Origin: Norana najaformis
Taxonomy: Eukaryota > Annelida > Clitellata > Crassiclitellata > Hormogastridae
Length of the DNA: 64,000 bases
Direction: 5' to 3'
Assembly: GCA_964023275.1 (NCBI GenBank)
Contig: OZ029917.1
Span: 28,286,005-28,350,004 of the forward strand
The position numbers and the translations under genes were made by a program. Shown here in pieces: positions 23,624-35,199 of this stretch. Position 1 is the first letter of the stretch, and each line of letters opens with the position of its first letter. The notes under the pieces were generated by a model. That model had not been told where the DNA came from, searched no databases, and saw only the letters and a list, made by a program, of their open reading frames with translations.

Positions 23624-23825
23624 CTGGCAAAAGTAACTGATGAGATGATGCCAAAAATGAGTTCAAGGGCAATGAAGGCCATTTCTATGGCAATGATGAC
23701 AACCTCTAAGTACAGAACATATGTCTGCCAGATGAGGAAATACAGTGTAACAAAAAATACAGGAACTGTCCACAACAGAGAAACCACAACTGAAGTAACT
23801 CGCTCTGTCAGATTGCCTCGCTTAC
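23624..23825 (-). CDS. TMEM216/80-like: TMEM216/TMEM80-like protein, exon with TM helices 3-4
   Basis: The minus-strand exon is bounded by an acceptor (TTTTCTGTTGAAG) and a donor (GCCAG/GTGAGA). It encodes GKRGNLTERVTSVVVSLLWT, then VPVFFVTLYFLIWQTYVLYL and EVVIIAIEMAFIALELIFGI, ending ISSVTFA plus two bases. The G-x-KGNL loop and the LQTYVLRLEV-type motif are hallmarks of the Transmemb_17 family (TMEM216, TMEM80, TMEM17). It enters with two bases completing the Gly codon begun in the exon at 26043-26135, so phase 1 agrees on both sides. Family proteins are four-helix membrane proteins of the ciliary transition zone, working with the Meckel/Joubert (MKS) module. No stop or frameshift is present. 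TMEM216 versus TMEM80 cannot be settled by eye. Confidence 0.9.
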
Positions 23826-23999
23826 CTTCAACAGAAAAACAACACCAAGAACAATGACTACAGAGCAGAACAAATCGAGACTAATAATCATTGCATCAGC
23901 AAAAATTAACAATATTTGCACATTAAGAATGGCATGAAATATAACATTTCAATACAATATTCAAAGACAAAAATTCAAAACTGAATCAAAACTGGAATA

Positions 24000-25195
24000 T
24001 TTAAAATGAATATATACTTTACCCACCTGTCATATTCCCCTGTATAATTCAGCATGCAATATCATACAGGAGTCTATGACCTGGGTGAAATAATGCTCCA
24101 TTTATTGTGAATGCAACTTTCCCTGTACTGCACTTAAGCACTGCGACCAAATGTGACGGCTCTGACAAAATCAGTCTCAAATCAGATTTTCACATTTTTG
24201 AATTTTTTTCTAAAAGGTAACTGTGCATTGAATTATCTTTAAAATAATGGATCCTTTAGATACATATTCCAAGTTGTTTCGGAGATATTGTCACTTGAAC
24301 CGTCACATCTATAATTCAGAGAAAAGTGGTTACAATTTCTTCCACTGGAGTTGGATATAGACCAAATGACTGACAAGATGGATTCTACAAAAAAGTTTGA
24401 AAGGGGTCATAGTTTTAGGAATGGCTCGTGCTAGTGACTGTCTAACACCAGTGAAGAACTTATTAATTTATTTACAATGGAATTAGCATCAGCATTAACT
24501 GTTCCGTCTATACCGAGACCATCATCGGACATACTGGTACCTGATTACCTCCAATGAGCAGCAAGTACACAATGCTCCAAATTTGTTTACTGTTATTTTT
24601 AAAGCAGTGAATTTGTCAGCAAAACACTGCTGCTCAGTTTTAACTCTAATCTGCTTGAATTAATTTAGATCTTTTCATGCAAGACTTGAACAGTGTTACC
24701 CAAGGTTGCTTTACCCGATCAAGCTCAGACTGGTTTAAAAGGGACTAAGGATAGCACTATTTCGTATGCATTCATATACATCTCAACAAACAAAGAATAC
24801 ACTAATGAAGGGTCCAAATTTTAACAAGCAGTAATTACCGCAGTCCAGTCAGTCCTACCTAATAGTGAGCGGAAGCATGCAATCGACTCATCAGTAATTA
24901 GTCGTTTAGCATGCAAATTTTAACTGCTTACAGTAATGGGTTTTAAATCGCCCCAAGCAATAATTGGTAGATGATAAGATATGTCACTTACGAAAATGAT
25001 GAGTCAAATGAATTTCCGTATGCATTAGTATAATTATTAGTGATTAGAGTAGCAGAAGTATAGGTTATTCGCATAGGTCTAAGTATCAAAGGGATGAAAT
25101 GATATGAATAGAGTCTGCTATAGAAATTTTGAGTATAAATATGTTGCTCATCTTCTTAAGCACTGATCAGAAGCAGACAAATATTTCTGCATTTC
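24000..25195. other. Intron of the TMEM216/80-like gene, no feature
   Basis: AT-rich intronic DNA between the exons at 23.8 and 26.1 kb. I see no exon or element motif here. Confidence 0.5.
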
Positions 25196-25199
25196 TCCT

Positions 25200-25850
25200 T
25201 GTCAGGTGCTCGTTAACACAGATGGGATCATGCTCGGTTTGCAAGTAAGACTGGGTAGGTCGATGACGGAGTGCAGCACCAGAGCCAGACACCAAACCAG
25301 ATGTGTTGGAGAAGTGTTTTCACTGCTACCATAAACAATTTCTGAGAACAACGTCTGGCAGACCATGGATGAGAATACTGTCGAGCCGATGTTTTTGACA
25401 AAATCCAACTGTGCTCTCAGTGTGTTATGCTTGTCATTTAGAACACATTTTCTCCTCTAGTGGCTTATATTGCGCATCAACCAATCCAACAATCGTATTT
25501 TGAATAGTTTGTTCAAACGTGTTTGTAAATTTCTTAAACAACTGCTCAATGGATGGTGAGAGGCAGACTGTAAGGCAGGAAACTAAGTGTCCACACACGG
25601 TCATCAATAACAAGGTCAACTAGGTAATTGACTTTAACACTTTTTTTAGTCATTGCTTTCATATGACTTTTGGACTGATAGTTTGTTTCTAACTTTATTT
25701 AAGGAGTTGACTGCTCAAACTTAAATTCTGGAGTGATGTTAAACTGACAAAATAAATGATTTCTTCACCAGCTCCAACAAAGACGAGCTACTTGGTCGCC
25801 ATCTTGGTTAAATCCACAGATGCAATATTTGTTAATTTATGAAAATTTTA
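25200..25850 (-). mobile_element. Decayed LINE ORF1-like fragment in the intron
   Basis: Minus-strand frames give SIEQLFKKFTNTFEQTIQNT and AQYKPLEEKM, then (frame-shifted) SILIHGLPDVVLRN. A coiled-coil start followed by R-x-N-ILIHGLPE is the layout of L1-type ORF1 RNA-binding proteins. Frames are broken in several places. Confidence 0.4.
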
Positions 25851-26042
25851 TGAGCAATGGCATAACAAAGTGTTGAAAAAAACATATCAGTAGATATATA
25901 TGTATTACCTATAGCTTCAGCAATTTTAGTTTTACATGTCTAAGGTGGACGTCCTGGGCAAAATCCATGTTGACATGATACCTACAAATTCCTGTATAAC
26001 AAGTACTTCATTCTTAGTTAAGCAGAAAACTGATTTACTTAC

Positions 26043-26135
26043 CATAGTGTATCTGCAGAGCAACAAGCAAAGTCAGGATGAAGATCAGAATGAACTCAGC
26101 TGCCAAAGTTCCACTTTCATACGGCAAACTGAGAG
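26043..26135 (-). CDS. TMEM216/80-like: TMEM216/TMEM80-like protein, exon with TM helix 2
   Basis: A 93-base exon on the minus strand lies between an acceptor (TATTTCACAG) and a donor (CACTATG/GTAAGTAA). It encodes (A)LSLPYESGTLAAEFILIFIL followed by TLLVALQIHY and one base of Gly. In TMEM216 the matching part is the LPYP-type turn followed by a helix and FFG before KGNL. It begins with two bases that complete Ala with the final G of the exon at 29593-29697, and its last G completes Gly with the next exon, so both introns are phase 1. No defects. Confidence 0.9.
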
Positions 26136-26139
26136 CTGT

Positions 26140-27353
26140 GAAATATATGGAATAATTATAAATCAGATGTCACCCATCATTATGTGATCTTTTGAGTGCT
26201 GCAGATGTTTTACATCATAACTTAACCCTTTGTATGCTACAGGTGGAAAATTGTGACATTGAAAATCTTGCCGCTTGTATCACTATGTATGTATGTATGT
26301 ATGTATATATCACTAAACTTGAGTAACGCCTTTTAAGTAACTCACAAAGGCGCTGCAGCGCAACTATCTAATGGTCTCTAACAATGAATGTCGTGAGACA
26401 GGAAGAAAATGTTTCCTAATTGCTGAACAGGCAAGAGATCGGATGTCTGGTGGAAGTGTTCCAGACAGATGGCCCCACAGTGGAAAAGGTGCAGCCCCCC
26501 CCAAGCCATCGTGCGAGCATGCAGTACAGTGAGATGACTATATGTCGCCAATTGAAGTCTCTGTCAGCCAGGTTGATCAGCAACTGGCGTGATGAGCTCG
26601 CTGATGTAATCCAGTGCTGAGGACCTGACCATGAGAAATGTTTTAAACTGAACCCTCTTCTCAGCTTGAAGCCAAGGTGTCACATATGTAGGTAGAAATA
26701 TGCAAGAATCTGGATGTAACTTGAGCCACAGGTGCAGAACTGCGACATTATACATGTGCTTAATAAAGAGCTTGAGAGCTAGGCTACCAGCGTTTGTCCT
26801 AAGTAAATAGGGCCCAAGTATGCTGTTAATCAGGGCAATAAATAGGCTACAATTTCATACACACGGGGGATGGTTACGGAGACATTACAGCTGAAAGGCG
26901 ACAGTTTTCTCACAGTTACTCACTAGTTATTGATTGTCATGGCCAGTGATGGCGACATTATGCATGCAATTTTCAACAAATAATTTAATTTAATCTGACT
27001 TCTATAGCGGCGTTATCATAATGCCCAAGGCATCAGTCCATGGTTGCTTCAAGTCAAAAATCGCAGTCAAAAATCATAAACCATTGGATAAGCCGGGTCG
27101 AATTCCAAAAGGTGAGAGAAACCAGAAGCCAAGGCTATGATGGGTAAGAGTAGTGAAAAGTTGTAAAAACAATGAGGGTTTTAGTTTTTGCATATTGTGG
27201 ACTGTATTATGTTGGATAATTCAGCTTATGTATTTGTGTAATAAATTCGTACGGAACACTGGGGAGCCGAGGATGTCATTAACGACAGGTGGATAGGACG
27301 CCCATGATTGACAGGTGGAGGTAAATGAGAGAAAAAGAGAGATAGAGAGAGAG

Positions 27354-27420
<67 letters not shown>

Positions 27421-27423
27421 AAC

Positions 27424-27455
<32 letters not shown>

Positions 27456-29590
27456 GCGGAACAGAGGGACGCCGATCGGATGGCGAAAGGGAGAAGTTGG
27501 ATGATTGACAGATGATGGAGAAAGTTAAGGAAGGGTGCGAAGCGAAGAAGGCATTCGCTAAACAACGGTCGAAAGAGGCGTTAGGTCTAGAGAGTAGAAT
27601 AAAATAATACTGCATCTCTTAAACAGCCACGCTAGATTAATTGGCTGATGCTAATCACAGATTCTGGTTTTGCTGATTTTGCTGTATATAGGTTGTACGT
27701 GTGAAAGAAGTAATCGTCGTTACGTCTCTGTACAGTCGGACTGATCCATTCACGAACCCGCATGCTGTTAAAGGCCTAAAGTCCCCCAAAGATAAAGCCT
27801 CTGATCAATAGCACCGCTCGCCACCATATCCTGAAAGGAGACTTGTGTTCGCCAGCGACCCTTGATGCGCAGGACTCACAAGCAAACTCTTCTTTCAGTA
27901 CAGTAAGCAAGTTGGAACAGATGTGTTTTAAATTTCGACCTGAATGACATCAAATAATTGGCAGAATTGGATTAAAGACTTCAAGGGTTTCGACACAGCC
28001 ACTGACAAAGACAGTGAAAGTTTCAGTATGATTATCAGCATTCATACTAGCGATCTATTGGACTTTCCCAGCAAATCTTGTTATTGTTATGTTAATCTAT
28101 AAAATAGAAGCCTTAGACATGTATACAGTCTTGCTTTTTGGGCTGGGCTGGTTAACAGTGGCACTACCTGGTGAATATGAGAACAAAATGTGTTTTTAGA
28201 ACATACATTTTAAAGTTATATGTAAGCAATTCCATATGGGATCAGCTTTGTCTATGAACAAAGGTTGTTTACTAATTTATTTAAAGATAAGGAGAAGGAA
28301 AGAGAAAGAGAGAGAGAAAGGTAGGGAGAGGTAATGTATGCAATGTTGGAAGAAAGAAATGTATGTAATGCCTTTTTGTTTGTCAGAGGGATGCTGGGAT
28401 ATAGGTTCACAAAATTAGGGCAGTTTTGTGGAATTACAGTGGCCTATACCTAATGGGAAGGATCAGAGGATTTGCCCAGAAGGGATATTTACCAACTACC
28501 ACAGACTGCAGATGCTCTGCACAGTACAGGCTAGTTAGCTATATTGTCTGACGTTCATTGGTGTAAACCTGACACCTGATCATATGCTAATATGACCCCA
28601 TTCGTGTGAATTCACATACATATATAGAAGAAATGCCGTAAAGTATGCAAAAACAGACTGGCAACTTTGAAAGATAGAATTTCTGTGCCTTTCAGTAGTT
28701 TCTGCTTATCCATAATTCCCTAGCTATATGTTGGATGGCTGTATCTACCTAAATTTGGTTCATACCACACTTATGCATATTTAGGCACTGTGTGCTAAGA
28801 TTACAGCACATTAAGTACATCGTGTTGGAGTCAATATAAAAAAATTCACATTAAGCATCATCATAAGTTAAAAAGTTCTGTATAACTGAGTCTTCACAGT
28901 AGCTAGGCTAAATTCCTTAAATCAGATTGTTTCATCAGAAAATTGCTGAACTTCAGAAACTTTTGTGTTTTGAATCCACTGACTCAACCTTGTGAAATTG
29001 CTATTATATGGGAGTGATGTCAACATGGGAGTGGTTTATTATGATACCAGAAGCCAACAGAATATGGCTCTACCTTTGTCAAATTGTCAGTATATGGGAG
29101 TTGTGTGTTATGACAGAAAACGCCATTTCTGCCTACTCTTATCCCTTACATTCAACTGAAAGTTGATGAACATCTGGGGTGAGATCTTGGCACTGTAGAT
29201 ATGATGCCGGTGAAGTTAAGCAAAACTGATTCCAGTTAGTAATTAGATGGATATATTCATTCAGCTCTCAATTATTTCAGGGTTATTAAATACCTACCAA
29301 CACAAGTTTGGAGGTTAAAAAATTATGATCTGTCCTTGGATTACTGTGATCCTATATGGGCTTTAGCCGAACAATCCTTCAAACACCAGGACCACACGTC
29401 TAAGACACGTTAACAAGTGTGCCACCTTAACCTTTTACAATTTTACCCATTATCATACCACTTTACTAAGTAGCTGCACTCCTCAAGTTTAGACTTGAAT
29501 ACTGAAATCCTTGAAAAACTGAAATCAATTGAAGCAGTCAGTAGTTGAACTTGCTTAGGATGTAGTCCAGAATGAAATGTAAATACTTGT
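26140..29590. other. Intron of the TMEM216/80-like gene
   Basis: This 3.4-kb intron contains a (GTAT)n run near 26285 and a (GA)n tract at 27320-27455. Around 26420-26620 a short open stretch (including SARLISNWRDELADVIQC) has no homology that I can recognise. The rest shows nothing. Confidence 0.5.
27320..27455. repeat. (GA)n purine tract
   Basis: GAGAGA with AAA/ACA interruptions. It makes Arg-Glu and Ser-Leu reading frames that are artefacts. Purine tracts of this sort can form triplex (H-) DNA. Confidence 0.95.
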
Positions 29591-29592
29591 AC

Positions 29593-29697
29593 CTTTCCAT
29601 ATGAACACTGCAATTTCTAGATGAAAGAAAAGAACAAAGAACCAGCCATTGAAGTAGAGTAGGAACTGATATGGTGCAGAAGATCTCTGATTCAACA
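29593..29697 (-). CDS. TMEM216/80-like: TMEM216/TMEM80-like protein, exon with TM helix 1
   Basis: A 105-base minus-strand exon lies between an acceptor (TTTACCTTGACAG) and a donor (ATGGAAAG/GTACAAGT). It encodes LNQRSSAPYQFLLYFNGWFF followed by VLFFHLEIAVFIWK and one base. The pattern L-(Y/F)-x-NGW followed by a hydrophobic helix ending in (Y/W)K corresponds to TM1 of TMEM216. It starts with TG, so if the upstream exon ended in A the start Met would be split by the intron. That first exon was not found, so this is probably the first or second coding exon. Confidence 0.88.
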
Positions 29698-29699
29698 CT

Positions 29700-32600
29700 G
29701 TCAAGGTAAACACTCAAAGTTGTTTTCTTCTTGATAAACTAATTGTAATGCCTGTAATGTAATCTCATAAGCCTAAATTTTATTCCATGCAACTCAAAAT
29801 GAGCAGCTGATGTAATACATGTATATATATATATATATATCATGTGACCAGCTCTGACAAAATGAGTCTTAAGTTATGCCATGCAATCTTCCAGAAACTG
29901 GTTATCGTACTTTCCGGAATAAAAGTCACACCTGATACAAAAATGACTTTCTGAAATCAATACATTAACTGCATCGTCAGTGTAGTCGCAGCTCCGAAGT
30001 GCTATCAGGCCGGAACACCATTAACTGCATTTGGAAAAAACACCTATGTAGTTCTTAGACACACATGGTAAAATTTTATTGAAATAAAATTGTTGCATTT
30101 CGTAAATTAAAGATTTGCAACACTTGTTGTTTAACACCTTTGTGTTTGATAATTTTGATGATAGCATTTAAGTATTCTTAATCTCACACAGTGGAACCAA
30201 AGATACTAAATATAGAAAGATATTATGTATAGTGCCACAATTAAAACAAGTAAATTAATATAACTTAGTTTGTATGGGTTAGTTTTAATTGAAATAAAGT
30301 GGTTCATACAAATAATTTGATAATATTCTTTAGTCATCCAATCGGACGATGTTAGTGAATATTGCCAAATTATTACATAGGAATACTAAAACAATTCTGT
30401 ACAGCTGATATGGGTTAATATTCATTAAAGTCGTCCAATAAGCGGCGACTGTGCAGCGATGATTGGCAGCATGGCCACTACTGCAGTTAGCTTGTAATCT
30501 GTGATGACTGCTGCAGGCACTCACGGCTGTGCATACCGCAGTCAAGCAAAACTGGCATACTTACAATAGCTGCACACGACATGTCCCCAAATACAATAAA
30601 GAGATCACACAGTGTTCACTAGTAGCACTGAGATAAATTATGATAATTGTGCCCCTCTTGTTCAAGCTAAACTGCTGTCTTGGCCACACGTCGCCAACGG
30701 CCCAGGCAGCCTGCTTCCCACGGCAGTCTGAAACAGGGTGTAAATGTAATGTATAGAAACCGCAGATTAATATATATGTAAACATAAACTGTCTGGTTTT
30801 AAATCACAATCATTCTGGTCCTTAACTACATTCCAATGTGGCACTTAAAAGTAATTGGACAATATAGCAAGGCTGTAGGCTACAGCACAGGTACTTTTAC
30901 ATCAGACAGTTTATGTCTTTGAGCTTTCTACCCACCCTAAGACTTACATCAATCTTATACTATTTTTAACAGCATTTAGTATTATATTTAACCTGACCAC
31001 AATGCTCAAATTGGTCATCCTCAGGCAGGAGAAACCATTTCAATTTCTTTCCTCTTTATTCGTCATTTCAGCACAGCTGATATAAACTGGAGTCATCAAA
31101 AAAAAATTAAAAGTTCATATTTAAGCTGCCTTTTTCAGTATGACACATCCCTAGAAGTTCATGTAAAAAACATGACTTATAGTCCAGAAAGTATGGTAGA
31201 AAGGTGTTCTATGTTGAATTTAAATCACACATATTAACTTTTTAACATACTTTGGTCAAACATATCCTAATCCATAAGTTTTCACTTAAATCTAAGATAT
31301 TTTACCATTATAAATGCTAACATTTAATGATTTCAGTGCATTCGTCATGATGAACCAAGATCAAAAATCCTATTTTGAGTGAAGTTTTGGCAATCACCTG
31401 CCATATAACAGACATATTATGGAATGTTTGAAAGTTCATTGTCTGCCCATTTCAAATAAGCAGCTGATACAATTATTCTTCCAGCCACTAGTGAAAGAGG
31501 AGGCTTTATTCAAGGGTTACTGATTGCTGAGATAATGCATCCCACCAATAATCACATTTTTCTCAGAATCATAAATTTGAGCCATGATGTTCAACTGAGT
31601 ATCTCCAGAACCACTTTGAAAATTTATATAAATGATACATCGTTTCAAAGATAACTGAATGCACTATTTAACTGAAAATGTAAAAAATCTGATTTGAGAC
31701 TCATTTTGTCCCAGCAGGTCACTTACCTCTATACAGCACTGGATTCACTGAAAAAAGTGCAAATTAAATGCAATAACACAGAAATTTAGTGAAGACATAC
31801 CGGGAGAACAAAACATGAACAACAATAAAAAGCAGGTGATGATGACCATGATCATCAACACCAGAGTCACAAGATCCAGTTGCACCATATGCATAAGTGT
31901 CAAATTTTTCCTCAAATTACCTGTCACTTTTCTCAAGGTGCAATTACTCAACTTGAGTACCAGTAGTGATCATCAGCCTATGACACCAAACAAATTTATT
32001 TATTTTGGAAAGAAAGATGGCAAATTAAAATATTGCTGCAACTGTAAATTATATTTTAAAAATTTGTATCAAAAAAGCTGTTTTCATGGAGCAAATGCCT
32101 TTGTCCTATTACTATTGCCACTCATTGACATTTATTACAGTATGTCTTGGATTTCATGTAATAAACTAATTTTGTTTCTTCTAAGACTAATTGTCAGGTA
32201 GACCACATTAAGTAAATTTTGCACTGTAGAGTTTGAATTCTCTTACTGGCGTAAATAATTAAGTAAAGAAGTACGTATAATCATATGCAGAAAATTAGCA
32301 AATAAGCTATTCATAGGCACGATAATGAACCAAACACAAAGGATACAAGAGGTTTGAGTTTCCCTGAAATAAAAAAGTATCATAATTACTATCACACTTC
32401 TCTTAATGTTTTTGGATATTTGCATAACGCCAATAAAAAGTGCACATGGCAATGGTCAGTAGTAATGCTAAGAAATTGCGCATTCCAAGTTGCTACAAGG
32501 AGACCATCTAAGACAAGGCTTAATAATGTGGCAGAAGTCAGAAAGGGCCTAACCTATATAATTTCACGTAGCAGTATTAATAATGATGCCCTGCAAAATG

Positions 32601-33050
32601 AGAGCAAATTAAGAAGGGGTCACTGTTTTGTGTAAAGTAGCAATGAAAGCGGAGCATGACTAAAGCAGCATGCCCATTGATTAACTGCCATGCTATCAGA
32701 TAGTTTCAAACTATCCAACCAATCGAAGTCGAGAAGTTCTTCAGGAGAAGGTGTTCCATTCCACCCCAAATAGTCTACTCACAATACTCACCTGACAGCC
32801 TTTAAAAATACTTCTAGCGACAAAGGAATGTGGATTTTATTCCTTTGTAGTTCTCAGTTCATACTCACAGCAGACATGTAGGACTCACCAGCAATAGCAT
32901 CTGAAGTTCAGTTTCACCTCTTAACCCTATCATATGTCTAAAGAAACAGTAGGTTTGGAAAGAGACAAGGCAGGACAAGAGACTGAGTGAGGCATAGGCT
33001 TCCTAATGAAAAAGCCAAAAGATACACCACAATGTTTGCACGATGACAGC
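29700..33050. other. Upstream region of the TMEM216/80-like gene
   Basis: No certain exon. On the minus strand 31811-31935 has a donor-like CTCCCG/GTATGT and a reading rich in His and hydrophobic residues. A second frame there reads LDLVTLVLMIMVIITCFLLL. I cannot decide whether either is coding. The promoter and first exon of the gene probably lie here. Confidence 0.35.
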
Positions 33051-33062
33051 TGGATAATAGTA

Positions 33063-35040
33063 ATAATGATAAAAAAATTATAATAATAATAACAATAATA
33101 ATAATAATAACAACAGCAATAATAACTAGCAACTTCTAATGTGCCAGTGTCTAATGCACAAGGCATCAACTGATGGTGCACCAAAGCCAAGCCACAGTCA
33201 GGTCAATATCCAGAAGGTCAATCCTCAACACACAGAGGCAGCCTATGGTGGACAAGCAATTTGAAACAGGCAAGTTTTAAGTTGAGAATGAAATGACAGA
33301 AGCGACAGAGCAGAACGAATAGACACAGGGAGGGAGTTCCAGAATTTAGGTCCAGCAACCAAAAAAGGACGTTACTGAGAACAGTTCTAGTCCAAGGTAT
33401 GACCAGACAAAGACAATCAGATGACCTTGCAGAATAATGGTAAGTCTGGGGAATACGGACTGATTTAAGTATTGCCATTGGCCAAAATTCAATGTTTTAT
33501 AAACTGTAAGTCCCAATTTTAAAACAAATCCTTTGCTGAACAGGAAGCCAATGCAAAGATTTAAGCTCATGGGTTATAGGCTCATATTTTGAAGTATTTG
33601 TAATGGCTCTAGCCAAGGAGTTCTGAACTTGGAGTTTCTGCATGTTTGATTCTGTGATACCAACAAGTATTCTACATATGTCACAAATATACATGTATGA
33701 TGACTTATAAATACCATTTACATAGTTTATGAGAGAAATGGTTGAATCAGAAACAACGCCCAAGTCACGACCAGCATCAGTCAACTCAATGAGTGAGTCC
33801 CCCAGCTGTAAGAATTTAAGCCATTCAAACTTCTTAAGTTGCTGTGGAGTGTCAAGTAGTAGAAATTCAGTCTTCGATGGGTTAAGGAGGAGTTCATTAG
33901 CCACCATCCAAGGCCGCAGCTCCTCAGACATCAGACGACAACTGCACAGACAAGTGACAAGACAAACTGTGAAATGAAATGTAGATTTGGGTATCATCTG
34001 CATAGAAATGATATCCCAGTGACTGACTGTCTAGCAGTGACATACAGGTGTGGTGTATAATGTAAACAAAAAAGGACCAAGTATAGAACCCTGCGGAATA
34101 CCACATGTCAACGAAGCACTAGATGAATAATGTCCCTTTGAATGTACAGATTGAGTACGCGGGCTGAGATAAGTAGCAAACCAACGTAGGGCAGGGACCA
34201 GAAACCCAAACCAGAGGTGAAGAAGATATAACACTAGAGAATGGTCAACAGTATCAAAAGCAGCAGACAAATCAAGAAGAAAAAGTGCTGTCACCTTACC
34301 CTTATCCATGGAGCACATGATGTCGTTATGAACAGATAGATAGCAGGGCAGATTCTGTTGAACGAAATTTGCGGTATGCAGACTGAAATTATAGGCTCAT
34401 ATTGACTGGGAAGACTGGAACACTGGGATAGCAGGTTGGAAGACAGGTGTGCTTGCATACGATTCAAAACTACCCGGTCAAGAATTTTAGACACAAAATT
34501 TAAAGTTAAGATGGGTCTGTAATTAGACAGGTCACCTGGATCGAAATAATGTTTCTTTAGCAGAGGATGAACTATGGCATGAGCAAAAGCAGATGGGAAG
34601 GATTCCTCAAACAACGAAAAATTGATAATTGTCAATGCTTTGATATCGTGGGTCCAACCATTGGACCCACGATATCAAAGCATTCTTTTAGGAAAGAAGT
34701 GGGAATGGTGTCTAGGAGAAAGCTTTGTCAGGTGAAGAAAATATGAGTCTAAGAACCTCTGCAGGAGTAGTTGACTGAAAGCAATCTAAGACTGTAAATG
34801 AAGAACTAGGAAGAAGAAACTTATATCATACCGAAAAACAAAAAATAAACAAAAAATTTCAGCCTTATACCAGAAATCTTAAAAAAGGTACAAAATTTAC
34901 TGGCTAGCTCTTGGGTGGCATAGAACACACCAGAGGATAAATTTAACTTCTCTCTGTGTAATAACTTATTCAAAGCCACCCACAAAGTTTTTTGACATTG
35001 TAGACCTTTCAGCAACTAAATTTGTTAAATATTCAGATTT
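33063..35040 (-). mobile_element. Family B L2 element, decayed copy with most of the RT
   Basis: On the minus strand from about 35015: LWVALNKLL and ATQELASKF (linker), then FPSAFAHAIVHPLLKKHYFD and DLSNYRPILTLNFVSKILDR. Palm motifs follow: LFLLDLSAAFDTVDHSLVLY, WFATYLSPRTQSV and CGIPQGSILGPFLFTLY. The FYADDTQIYISF block lies near 33990, then LLLNPSKTEFLLLDTP, NSLARAITNTSKYEPITHEL and LKSLHWLPVQQRICF. The 3' end is at about 33125 with an antisense TTA-rich tail at 33060-33125. Several frameshifts break it. It keeps RT regions missing from the 14-17 kb copy, so the two are complementary for rebuilding a family alignment. Confidence 0.9.
34634..34684. repeat. Perfect 24-bp inverted repeat with 3-base loop
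   Basis: The left arm 34634-34657 and right arm 34661-34684 are exact reverse complements around CCA. The arm contains CTTTGATATCGTGGGTCCAA. It sits inside the RT fingers region of the family B copy, where an open frame would be expected. It is therefore more likely a local fold-back or repair event than an element feature. Confidence 0.97.
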
Positions 35041-35044
35041 TGAA

Positions 35045-35195
35045 GATGCTCTGCAATAGATACTTTTAAATTAAAACTTAAGACTCATTTATTCTCTCAG
35101 TACTATAACTAATTATTATGTTGCAACGCGTCCTTTGAGTAAGACATTGTTTTATTAAGGCGCGTTATAAATATAAGTTGTATTGTACTGTATTG
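35045..35195 (+). mobile_element. Short 3' end of another L2/CR1 LINE
   Basis: The reading IDTFKLKLKTHLFSQYYN is the classic C-terminal TFK--LKTHLF motif. After it comes a 3' UTR ending AAGGCGCGTTATAAATATAA and a TTGTA-type tail at about 35170-35195. It is a severely 5'-truncated insertion abutting the family B copy. Confidence 0.75.
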
Positions 35196-35199
35196 TACC

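Noticed and set aside
26420-26620. A small open frame in the TMEM216-like intron
   Set aside because: No homology and no matching splice sites; plus strand, opposite to the gene.
27221-27615. Ser/Leu- and Arg/Glu-rich frames over the GA tract
   Set aside because: Simple-sequence artefact without flanking coding support.
31745-31951. A minus-strand exon upstream of the TMEM216-like gene (hydrophobic frame or His-rich frame)
   Set aside because: It has a donor-like site, but two competing frames, no good acceptor and no recognised homology; noted only as a possibility.
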